Shown here: one piece after another, positions 17,543 to 25,002 of the stretch | Position numbering within the stretch: position 1 is the first letter of the stretch | Layout of the letters: each line of letters opens with the position of its first letter | Assembly: GCA_020060215.1 (NCBI GenBank) | Contig: JAGVAP010000094.1 | Coordinates: 1 to 59,155 of the forward strand | Origin: Deltaproteobacteria bacterium | Lineage (GTDB): Bacteria > Desulfobacterota > DSM-4660 > Desulfatiglandales > HGW-15 | Reading direction: 5' to 3' | Length of the DNA stretch: 59,155 nt | Position numbers and translations under genes: made by a program | The notes under the pieces: generated by a model | What the model was told of the DNA's origin: nothing | Databases searched by the model: none | What the model saw: the letters and a program-made list of their open reading frames with translations, nothing else

Positions 17543-17731
17543 TTTTGACAGGATAACAGGATGAACAGGATTACGGTGCATATAGAAGGAACGCGAGGCG
17601 GAATCCCGTTCGCCTGTAGTCTGCCGGAAACCAGTCCGACATGCCCTGAAGAAGAACCGAGACCGTTGCAGGGTGAACAGTGCTCTTCGTTCTTCCCTCA
17701 GATCCTGTTGATCCTGTTATCCTGTCTAAAC
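17543..17731 (+). repeat. MITE-like element with GACAGGATAACAGGAT inverted ends
   Basis: The left end at about 17543-17572 (TTTTGACAGGATAACAGGAT and on) is nearly the reverse complement of the right end at about 17699-17731 (GATCCTGTTATCCTGTCTAAA). About 125 bp of non-coding DNA lies between. The element ends about 7 bp before the AAGGAGG ribosome site of the ferredoxin gene. A single end of the same family occurs at 49132-49160. Confidence 0.75.
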
Positions 17732-17749
17732 TCTTAAGGAGGAAAAAAC

Positions 17750-17989
17750 ATGCCACCGGTCATCCATATGGACAAATGCAACGGCTGCGGTATCTGCGCA
17801 GATATCTGCCCCACGGACGTCTTCTGTATGACGGAGAAGAAGAAGCCGCCCGTCATCCGGTATCCGGAGGAGTGCTGGCACTGCAACTCCTGCGTCCTGG
17901 ACTGCAAGAGGACGGCCATCGAGCTTCGCATTCCGCTGCCGGCAATGATGCTCTACGTGGATGCACCCGCAAAAAAAAGCGGGAGTTGA
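17750..17989 (+). CDS. Two-cluster [4Fe-4S] ferredoxin (AprB-like)
   Basis: This 79-residue protein has two classical cluster motifs: CNGCGICADICP at about residues 8-19 and CWHCNSCVLDCK at about 43-54. The layout resembles the ferredoxin part of AprB, the partner of adenylylsulfate reductase alpha, but the AprB C-terminal tail is absent. A strong AAGGAGG ribosome site lies 8-14 bp upstream. It sits between two paralogous AprA-like flavoproteins and probably serves as electron partner to one or both. Confidence 0.92.
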   Translation: MPPVIHMDKCNGCGICADICPTDVFCMTEKKKPPVIRYPEECWHCNSCVLDCKRTAIELRIPLPAMMLYVDAPAKKSGS

Positions 17990-18093
17990 AGACGAACTGG
18001 CCACCCGTGAAGAAACCGAGGGACGACCGCTCACGCCAGGATGACGGACGAAAAAGGCAAGAGGTCGGAGGTGAGGGGCCGGTCTCCCGTCGC

Positions 18094-18165
18094 TGCCACG
18101 CAGAAAGACCCAAAGACACCAAGGTGCCCCGGGGAGCAGATGATTCCTCGTGCCTTGGTGGCAGG
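18094..18165 (+). repeat. Imperfect palindromic intergenic element (CACCAAGG arms)
   Basis: GCCACGCAGAAAGACCCAAAGACACCAAGGTGCC at the left faces TGCCTTGGTGGCAGG at the right, forming an imperfect inverted repeat. It is related to the element at 1527-1586 (shared GCCACG...AAGACACC words). It ends just before the GGAGG ribosome site of the second flavoprotein. Confidence 0.55.
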
Positions 18166-18179
18166 AATGGAGGAATGAG

Positions 18180-19853
18180 ATGATTCGAATGGATAAGAAA
18201 CCGCTCGATACGGATGTGCTGGTGGTGGGGGGCGGCATTGCCGGCCTCATGGCCGCCATCAGCGCGGCCGAGCAGGGCGTGAGCGTCATGGTCGCGGAGA
18301 AGGCGAACACGAAGAGGAGCGGTTCGGGCGCCACGGGGAACGATCATTTCTGCTGTTTCATCCCCGAGATTCACGGGGACGACATGGCCCCGATCCTGCA
18401 GGAATACCGAAACAGCCTGGTGGGCGGCTATGCCGACGACACGCTCGTGAAGAAGTTCCTGCTGCAGACCTTTGACCGCGTAAAGGATTGGGACTCGTGG
18501 GGGATATCCATGAGGCCCACCGGGAAATGGGAGTTCATCGGCCACGCGTTTCCGGGCCGCCCCCGCATCTGGCTGAAGTACGCAGGGCACAACCAGAAAG
18601 GGGTGTTGACCGCCCAGGCCAGGAAGAGGGGCGTCCGCATCGAGAACCATATGCCTGTCTCGGACGTCCTGGTGGAGGACGGCCGGGCCATCGGCGCCCT
18701 CGCCGTCAGCATCCGCAAAAACGAGCCGGAGCTCAAGGTCATCCGGGCCAAGAGCGTGATCCTGGCGACAGGGTCCGCCAGCAGACTCTACCCGCCTGCA
18801 CCCACCCCGGGGTGGCTTTTCAACACCGCTTTTTGCCCGAGCTGCACGGGCGCCGCCCACGGCGCCGCCTTCCGCGCGGGAGCGGCCCTGGTCAACATGG
18901 AATTCCCGAACAGACATGCCGGACCCAAATTCATGGCACGTTGCGGCAAGGCCACATGGATCGGCGTCGTGGCCGACCCCGCCGGCAGACCGGTCGGTCC
19001 CTTTGTGAGTAAACCGACCAAAGAGCTGGGCGACATCACGGCGGACGTCTGGAATACGGTCTTCACCGACTACATGGATTCCGGAAGAGGTCCGGCCTAC
19101 ATGGACTGTAGCGGCACCAGTGAAGAGGACATCCGGTACATGATGTGGGGCCTCAAGAGCGAGGGAAACACCGCCATGCTCGACTATATGAAGAAGGAAG
19201 GGATCGATGTCCGGAAGCACATGGTGGAGTTCATGCAGTACGAGCCCCACCTGATCGGCAGGGGAATCGAGATCGACCTGGACGGCGAGACCCGTGTGCC
19301 CGGGCTCTTCGCCGCCGGAGACCCCGTGGGCAATTTCAGGGCGGACATTGCGGGTGCAGCCACCTATGGGTGGATCGCCGGGGAAAGCGCCGCGAGGAAG
19401 GCCAAGGGGATCAGGACGCTGGAGAAGGCGGAGCAGAGCGCCGCGGTGGACGCGAGGGCGAGCCTTTACGGCAGATTCATGAGCAGGGAAATCGGCCCCG
19501 ACTGGAGGGAGTCGAACCTGGCCCTGCAGCAGGTCATGAAGGATTACGCGGGCGTCATGGTGCGCTCGGAGACCCTCCTGAATGCCGGCTTGAAGTACTT
19601 CGAGCGCTTGAAGGAGCAGGTCCTGGAGACGATGGTTGCGGACAACGCCCACACCCTGATGAGGTGTCTCGAGGTCCTGGATCTCATGGAGTGTGCCGAG
19701 GCGATCTTCCTGACCGCCCTGGAGCGGAAAGAGACGCGCGCCCAGCACAAGCGTTCCGACTTTCCTTTCACGAACCCCCTTCTTGCGGACAAGTTCCTGA
19801 CCGTCCGCAGGGAGAAGGGGCAGCCGATCCTGGAGTGGCGCGCAAGGGCATAG
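18180..19853 (+). CDS. FAD-dependent oxidoreductase, AprA/fumarate reductase-like flavoprotein (copy 2)
   Basis: This 557-residue paralogue of the protein at 15864-17537 has the same layout. VLVVGGGIAGLMAAISAAEQG binds the FAD ADP part, GSGATGNDHFCC follows near residue 48, and VPGLFAAGDPVGNFRADIAG lies near 371. The C-terminal block KRSDFPFTNPLLADKFLTVRR is nearly identical in both copies, which indicates a duplication. ATG 18180 has GGAGG 7 bp upstream. The pair may form a heteromeric flavoprotein with the intervening ferredoxin, or act on related substrates. Catalytic residues cannot be assigned without an alignment to AprA. Confidence 0.88.
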   Translation: MIRMDKKPLDTDVLVVGGGIAGLMAAISAAEQGVSVMVAEKANTKRSGSGATGNDHFCCFIPEIHGDDMAPILQEYRNSLVGGYADDTLVKKFLLQTFDRVKDWDSWGISMRPTGKWEFIGHAFPGRPRIWLKYAGHNQKGVLTAQARKRGVRIENHMPVSDVLVEDGRAIGALAVSIRKNEPELKVIRAKSVILATGSASRLYPPAPTPGWLFNTAFCPSCTGAAHGAAFRAGAALVNMEFPNRHAGPKFMARCGKATWIGVVADPAGRPVGPFVSKPTKELGDITADVWNTVFTDYMDSGRGPAYMDCSGTSEEDIRYMMWGLKSEGNTAMLDYMKKEGIDVRKHMVEFMQYEPHLIGRGIEIDLDGETRVPGLFAAGDPVGNFRADIAGAATYGWIAGESAARKAKGIRTLEKAEQSAAVDARASLYGRFMSREIGPDWRESNLALQQVMKDYAGVMVRSETLLNAGLKYFERLKEQVLETMVADNAHTLMRCLEVLDLMECAEAIFLTALERKETRAQHKRSDFPFTNPLLADKFLTVRREKGQPILEWRARA

Positions 19854-19991
19854 GCTCCGCCGGCGCTTGAACCGCTTCACAAGGGCGGCCACGGGGGAAC
19901 CTCTTCCGCCGTGCCGCCCTTTGCCTCCCATGGTCTCCTCCCGGACCCCCCGTCCGCGGCGACCATGTACAGGTCCCTTTGGAAAAGACGC

Positions 19992-20019
19992 TTGACAAAT
20001 CCTCGAGGAGGGCCATAAT
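19992..20019 (+). promoter_or_regulatory. Sigma-70-type promoter for the IclR gene
   Basis: TTGACA (19992-19997) and CATAAT (20014-20019) are separated by 16 bp, followed about 35 bp later by the IclR start codon. This is the best promoter match noticed in the left half of the window. Confidence 0.65.
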
Positions 20020-20043
20020 GGATGTATCATAATGCAATATCAA

Positions 20044-20060
20044 ATCTCGTTATATGAGAT
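20044..20060 (+). promoter_or_regulatory. Candidate IclR operator palindrome overlapping the start codon
   Basis: ATCTC (20044-20048) and GAGAT (20056-20060) form an inverted repeat around GTTATAT, overlapping the ATG at 20054. It lies just downstream of the promoter, so binding of the IclR product could repress its own gene. Confidence 0.4.
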
Positions 20061-20827
20061 CAAAGCCTCCGGAAGCCAATGCGGTCGACAAGACCCTGAT
20101 CATCCTTTCCTCCTTCGCCCCCGATAATCACGAGTGGGGCACGATCGAGCTCAGCCAGGAGCTCGGACTTCACAAAGCCACCGTCTCGCGTATCCTCCTG
20201 ACGCTGAGCCGGCACGGCTTTCTCACCCAGAATCCGAGAACCAAGAAATTCACCCTCGGCCCGGAGGTCATGAAGCTGTCGAGGGCCCTCCGACAATCCC
20301 TGAGGACGAACCTCGTCCAGGTGGCCAAGCCGTTCGTGGATGAACTTCGGGACAGGATCAAAGAGACGGTCATCCTGGAGCTGCTCTCCCGGAACGGATC
20401 CTTCATGGCCTACATTGCCGAAGGTCCCCGCATGGTCCGCCTGGCCGGAAGCATCGGGGATCAGGTTCCCATCCATGCGGCAGCGGGTGGGAAGGCCATC
20501 CTGGCCTTTCTGCCTGAAGAGAAGAGGAAGAGCCTTCTGCAGGGGAAGCTCGAGCGATTCACCGGGAATACGATCACGAGCAGGAGACGCCTGGAGAGGG
20601 AGCTCGAGTCCATCAGGGAAAGCGGCGTCGCCTATGACCGGGAGGAGCTCGACGAGGGGACGGGGGCCGTTTCCTGTCCCATTTTCAACCATGAGGGAAG
20701 GTCGGTCGCCTCCGTGGTGGTGGCCGGCCCGCATCAGAGAATCCAGGAGATCTGTGAGGATCGGATCGTGCCTGCATTGAAGGCGGCGGCGGCAAGGATA
20801 TCCGCTTCTCTTCTTGCGGAGGAGTGA
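20054..20827 (+). CDS. IclR-family transcriptional regulator
   Basis: This 257-residue protein has the two IclR parts. The N-terminal winged helix (residues about 8-70) includes SQELGLHKATVSRILLTLSRHGFL, and the C-terminal effector domain includes GDQVPIHAAAGGKAILAFLPEE near residue 136 and ESGVAYDREELDEGTGAVSCPIF near 195. IclR proteins often control aromatic or organic acid catabolism in response to a pathway intermediate. It lies between the flavoprotein block and the transhydroxylase-like operon, all on the same strand, and has its own promoter. It is the only classical DNA-binding regulator in the island and the likely controller. Confidence 0.93.
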   Translation: MRSKPPEANAVDKTLIILSSFAPDNHEWGTIELSQELGLHKATVSRILLTLSRHGFLTQNPRTKKFTLGPEVMKLSRALRQSLRTNLVQVAKPFVDELRDRIKETVILELLSRNGSFMAYIAEGPRMVRLAGSIGDQVPIHAAAGGKAILAFLPEEKRKSLLQGKLERFTGNTITSRRRLERELESIRESGVAYDREELDEGTGAVSCPIFNHEGRSVASVVVAGPHQRIQEICEDRIVPALKAAAARISASLLAEE

Positions 20828-20861
20828 AGGTCCGCTGACTCATGAATCCGAAGCCGTGCTT

Positions 20862-20949
20862 TTCATGAACGATTTGTCGCCTTCGTGAGCTTCTTCGTGA
20901 GTAAGGAAAGACGCGTTCAACCACGAAGCGCATGAAAGACACGAGGGCG
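20862..20949 (+). repeat. Weak palindromic intergenic element (CTTCGTG/CACGAAG)
   Basis: CTTCGTGAGCTTCTTCGTGAG on the left faces CCACGAAGCGCATGAAAGACACGAG on the right, and CTTCGTG pairs with CACGAAG. It resembles a decayed copy of the elements at 1527-1586 and 18094-18165 and again lies directly upstream of an operon gene. Confidence 0.4.
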
Positions 20950-20965
20950 TAGCAGGGGTTGAGCC

Positions 20966-23920
20966 ATGGCACTTGAAAGAACGCAGTTTGCCGTCATCCT
21001 GATGGGTCTGGACAAGCTGATGAACTTTACGGCCAGGAGGAGTCCTTCCTTCCGGGAGCGCTTGAAGGGAAAGGATCTGGTCGCCCAGATCAAGCTCCAG
21101 GACAACTCCCAGGGAAGGACCTTCTTCTTCAGCAAGGGCAGGGTCCGGTCCAGGGGCGGCATCCATCCCGCCCCCCAGATCACCATCACCTACAGCTCTC
21201 CGGAGCTGGCGGTCCGTCTCATGAGGCCGAACCGGAGCCAGCTGGAGCAGATCAACGCCATGAAGAACTTCCAGATCGGGCTCGAGGGGCCGGACGAGCT
21301 GACTTCATGGTTCATGGAGACCCTCAGCCTGATGCTCTCCGCAGGCCTGCGTTACGGCACGGACATGGGGAAGGGGGTCAGGAGGTACACCAGCAATACC
21401 AACGGCGGGCCCGTGTTCGTCTACGTGAAGAACGGGAAGATCATCCGCGTGACGCCGATCGATTTCGACGAGGACGATGCGGCGCCGTGGACCATCGAGG
21501 CCAGGGGCAGGAGGTTCACCCCGCCTCGAAAGGCGACGGTGTCCCCTTATACCTTCGGGTGGAAGTCCATGATCTACTCGAAGGATCGGCTCCTCTATCC
21601 CATGAAACGCGTGGACTTCGACCCGGAGGGGCGGAGAAACTGCGGGAACCGGGGGATTTCCGGGTACGAGCGGATCTCCTGGGACCAGGCCCTCGACATG
21701 GTGGCGAACGAGATCAAACGGGTGAAGCGGGAGTATGGACCCGGCGCCATCATGAACGGGAGCGGATCCCACCACACGTGGGGCACCCTGGGATACTGGC
21801 TCAGCGCCAGGATCCGGTTCTTCAACTCCATCGGCTTCACCCCGGTGGTCCACAACCCCGACAGCTGGGAAGGCTGGTACTGGGGCGCCATGCACCACTG
21901 GGGCCAGAGCATGCGGCTGGGAGGTTCCGAAGCCTATGGGACCGTGGAGGACTGTTTGAAAAACTGCGAGATGGTGGTCTTCTGGTCCAGCGACCCCGAG
22001 GCGACCAGCGGGGTTTACGGGGCGTTCGAGGGGACGGTCCGGCGTCAGTGGCTCAAGGAACTGGGGATCCAGCTGGTCCACATCGATCCCTACTACAACC
22101 ATACGGCCGCGCTGCTCGGGGGCAAGTGGCTGGCCCCCAGGCCCGCCACGGGCAACGCCCTTGCCCTAGCCATCGCCTATGTATGGATCACCGAGGGTTT
22201 CTATGACCGGGAGTACGTGGAAAAGCGGACGACCGGTTTCGAGAGGTGGCGGGACTATATCCTGGGCAAGGAAGATGGAGTCGCAAAGACGCCGGAGTGG
22301 CAGGAGCAGGAGTCGGGCATCCCGGCCAAGGACGTGAGGGCGCTGGCCAGGGAATGGGGGAGCAGGAAGACCTATCTGGCTGCGGGAGGGATCACCGGGT
22401 TCGGGAGCGCGTGCCGCTGCGCCACCGGCAGCGAGTGGGCGAGGTCCATGGTCTGCCTCATGGGTATGCAGGGGCTGGGGAAGCCCGGTGTGAACATGGG
22501 GGGCATGCAGCAGGGGGCGCCGGTCGATCACCGGTTCTTCTTTCCCGGATACGCCGAAGGCGGCCTCTCGGGGGATCTCCAGGGCACGGCCCTGGCCGTG
22601 AACATGTACCAGCGGATGCCCCAGCTGGCCACCGTCAACACGGTCATGCAGCGGGTGCCGAGGCTCAGGATCCCGGAGGCGATCCTGGAGGGGCGCACCG
22701 AGGGGTATCCTACGGATCCCAAGACGATCGAAGGGCAGTTCCTGAAGTTCGACTATCCTGCGCCCGGCCATGCGCCGGTCAAACTCTACTACAAGTACGG
22801 CGGCTCCCACTTCGGCACCATGTGCGACACGAACCGCTACGCCAGGGCCTACCGGTCCGAGAACCTGGAGTGCGTGGTCAACCAGTCCATCTGGTTCGAA
22901 GGGGAGGCGAAGTTCGCGGATATCCTGCTGCCTGCGTGCACGAGCTTCGAGCGCTGGGACATCGGTGAGTTCGCGAACTGCGGCGGGTACATCCAGCACA
23001 GCTTCAATCAGTGCAACCACCGGATCGCCGTGCTGCAGCACAAATGCATCGAGCCCCTCGGGGAGTCGCGGTCGGACTTTCAGATCTTTGCGGACCTCTC
23101 GAAGAGGCTTGGCCTCTACGCCCTCTTCTCGGAGGGCGTTACGGAGCTGGACTGGTGCAAGCGGCTCTTCGAGGCCACGGATCTGCCCAACCACGTCTCC
23201 TGGAGGTCGTTCCTCCGGAAGGGCTACTTCGTCATCCCGAACCCGCCCGAGTCGATGAGAGCGCCTGTTTCGTTCCGGTGGTTTGCCGAAGGAAGATCCA
23301 AGGATACCCCCGAGCTGGCCCCGCTCCCCGCGGACTATACGGAAACGTTCGGGAGCGGCCTGCAGACCCAGTCCGGAAAGCTGGAGTTCGAGTGCGCCAG
23401 TCTGAAGCGCTTCGCCCCGGACGATCCGGAGCGGCCGGTGATCACCAAGTACATCCCCGCCTGGGAGGGGCACCACACCCGGGAGTTGATGCAGAAATAC
23501 CCCCTCCAGCTCATCTCGCCCCATCCCCGGTTCAGTTTTCACACCATGGGGGACGGGAAGGACAGCATCGTCAACGACGTGAAGGATCACCGGGTCTTGA
23601 TCGGTGGATACTACTACTGGATCGTCAGGATCCACGCAGCGGACGCGGCGGCCAGGGACATCCGGGAAGGGGACCTGGTGAGGGTCTTCAACGACCGGGG
23701 CGCTGTGATCTGCGCCGCGCAGGTGACGCAAAGGGTGCGGCCGGGGACCGTCCACTCCTATGAGTCCTCCGCGGTCTACGACCCGCTGGGGGAGCCGGGC
23801 GGTTCCCCCGATCGCGGCGGGTGCATCAACCAGCTCACTCCGAGCAGGACGATGATCGCGAAGTCTCACAGCCACGCGGCCAATTCCTGCCTCGTGCAGA
23901 TCGAGCGGTGGAGGGGTTAG
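20966..23920 (+). CDS. Transhydroxylase-type molybdopterin large subunit with extra N-terminal SCP2-like domain
   Basis: Residues from about 140 to 984 closely follow the large subunit of Pelobacter acidigallici pyrogallol-phloroglucinol transhydroxylase (about 875 residues), as I recall that sequence. Shared blocks include [51 protein letters not shown] and DRGGCIN near the C-terminus. No N-terminal Cys cluster motif is present, as in that family. The residues known there as His144, Tyr152, Asp174 and the Mo ligand Ser175 correspond to His269, Tyr277, Asp299 and Ser300 at one constant offset of 125. The first ~130 residues are extra; their pattern ([16 protein letters not shown], then a GLEGPDEL turn) resembles an SCP2 lipid-binding fold, which is my inference. 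The small subunit follows. The substrate is probably a hydroxylated aromatic. Confidence 0.9.
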   Translation: MALERTQFAVILMGLDKLMNFTARRSPSFRERLKGKDLVAQIKLQDNSQGRTFFFSKGRVRSRGGIHPAPQITITYSSPELAVRLMRPNRSQLEQINAMKNFQIGLEGPDELTSWFMETLSLMLSAGLRYGTDMGKGVRRYTSNTNGGPVFVYVKNGKIIRVTPIDFDEDDAAPWTIEARGRRFTPPRKATVSPYTFGWKSMIYSKDRLLYPMKRVDFDPEGRRNCGNRGISGYERISWDQALDMVANEIKRVKREYGPGAIMNGSGSHHTWGTLGYWLSARIRFFNSIGFTPVVHNPDSWEGWYWGAMHHWGQSMRLGGSEAYGTVEDCLKNCEMVVFWSSDPEATSGVYGAFEGTVRRQWLKELGIQLVHIDPYYNHTAALLGGKWLAPRPATGNALALAIAYVWITEGFYDREYVEKRTTGFERWRDYILGKEDGVAKTPEWQEQESGIPAKDVRALAREWGSRKTYLAAGGITGFGSACRCATGSEWARSMVCLMGMQGLGKPGVNMGGMQQGAPVDHRFFFPGYAEGGLSGDLQGTALAVNMYQRMPQLATVNTVMQRVPRLRIPEAILEGRTEGYPTDPKTIEGQFLKFDYPAPGHAPVKLYYKYGGSHFGTMCDTNRYARAYRSENLECVVNQSIWFEGEAKFADILLPACTSFERWDIGEFANCGGYIQHSFNQCNHRIAVLQHKCIEPLGESRSDFQIFADLSKRLGLYALFSEGVTELDWCKRLFEATDLPNHVSWRSFLRKGYFVIPNPPESMRAPVSFRWFAEGRSKDTPELAPLPADYTETFGSGLQTQSGKLEFECASLKRFAPDDPERPVITKYIPAWEGHHTRELMQKYPLQLISPHPRFSFHTMGDGKDSIVNDVKDHRVLIGGYYYWIVRIHAADAAARDIREGDLVRVFNDRGAVICAAQVTQRVRPGTVHSYESSAVYDPLGEPGGSPDRGGCINQLTPSRTMIAKSHSHAANSCLVQIERWRG

Positions 23921-24080
23921 AGGAGAGTGTCCAGGGTTCGGCGTTCAGGTTTCCGGATTGCCGAAATCTTGTGACGTCATTTCGACCGAAGGGGTCCGGG
24001 CTAACCGGAGCGAGTCAGATTTCTCGGTCGCTTCGCTCCTTCGAAAGGGCGCCCATCTTTGAGGGTGCTTGTCATTTGCC

Positions 24081-24105
24081 TGAACACCGAACGCTGAACA
24101 CCGAA
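24081..24105 (+). repeat. Short direct repeat TGAACACCGAA
   Basis: TGAACACCGAA occurs at 24081-24091 and again at 24095-24105. It sits in the 203-bp gap before the small-subunit gene, another short-word tract like those at 8264-8341. Confidence 0.5.
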
Positions 24106-24123
24106 AACGAATGGAGCATTCCC

Positions 24124-24972
24124 ATGACCCGATGGCATATGATCATCGATGTGGAAAAATGCGAGGACTGCAACAACTGCTTCCTCAGCTGCAAGGATGA
24201 GCACGTGGAGAACGACTGGCCCGGCTACGCCCTGGCACAGCCGCGCCACGGCCACCGGTGGATGAACATCATGCGCAGGGAGCGGGGGCAGTTCCCGCTC
24301 ATCGATGTGGCGTACCGCCCGACCCCGTGCATGCACTGCGATTCCGCCCCCTGCATCCGCGCCGCAAAGGACGGGGCCGTGTACAAGCGGGAGGACGGGA
24401 TCGTGATCATCGATCCGGTGAAGGCCGCAGGGCAAAGGGACATCGTGAAGACCTGCCCCTACGGGGCCGTCTGGTGGAATGAGGAGAGGAAGGTCGCACA
24501 GAAATGCACGTTCTGCGCCCACCTCCTGGACGAAGGATGGAAGGCGCCGAGGTGCGTCCAGGCATGCCCCACGGGCGCCCTAAAGGTGGTGGCGTGCGAC
24601 GAGCGGGAGATGGAAGGGCTCGCCCGCAGGGAAGGGCTGGCGGTCCTCCATCCCGAACTCAGAACCAAGCCGCGGGTCTACTACAGGAACCTCCACCGGT
24701 ATGAACGCTGTTTCGTGGCAGGCAGTGTGGCCGTGGAGAGGCAGGGATTGAAGGATTGTGTGAAGGGCGCCTCCGTCTCCCTCCGCGGGGCTGAGGGCAG
24801 GATCGGGGAAACGGTCTCCGATCCGTTCGGCGATTTCAAGCTGGACGGGCTGGAAGAGAACAGCGGCCGGTACTTCCTGGAGATCAGCCATCCGGAGTTC
24901 GGTCGCAAGGAGATCGAGGTGGAGGTGACCGCCAGCGTCAACGTGGGTACCGTCTACCTCACGTCGATTTGA
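24124..24972 (+). CDS. Transhydroxylase-type iron-sulfur small subunit with C-terminal beta-barrel domain
   Basis: This 282-residue protein has ferredoxin-like Cys groups: CEDCNNCFLSC near residue 14, CMHCDSAPC near 66, a TCPYG segment, CTFC near 128, and CVQACP near 145. A C-terminal all-beta domain (about residues 195-282) follows, with VKGASVSLRG and DPFGDFKLDGL. The P. acidigallici transhydroxylase small subunit (about 275 residues) has this layout, including the NYRPTPCMHC-like block and the KPRVYYKNL-like linker, which here reads TKPRVYYRNLHRYE. The ATG at 24124 has GGAG upstream. It would form a heterodimer with the product of 20966-23920. Confidence 0.92.
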   Translation: MTRWHMIIDVEKCEDCNNCFLSCKDEHVENDWPGYALAQPRHGHRWMNIMRRERGQFPLIDVAYRPTPCMHCDSAPCIRAAKDGAVYKREDGIVIIDPVKAAGQRDIVKTCPYGAVWWNEERKVAQKCTFCAHLLDEGWKAPRCVQACPTGALKVVACDEREMEGLARREGLAVLHPELRTKPRVYYRNLHRYERCFVAGSVAVERQGLKDCVKGASVSLRGAEGRIGETVSDPFGDFKLDGLEENSGRYFLEISHPEFGRKEIEVEVTASVNVGTVYLTSI

Positions 24973-25002
24973 GCTACGCCTCCCCCGCCCCCTCCCTTCC
25001 GT

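Noticed and set aside
17543..17731. Possible small RNA gene in the gap between flavoprotein 1 and ferredoxin
   Set aside because: The inverted ends and a solo copy at 49132 fit a dispersed repeat better, and no promoter-terminator pair was seen.
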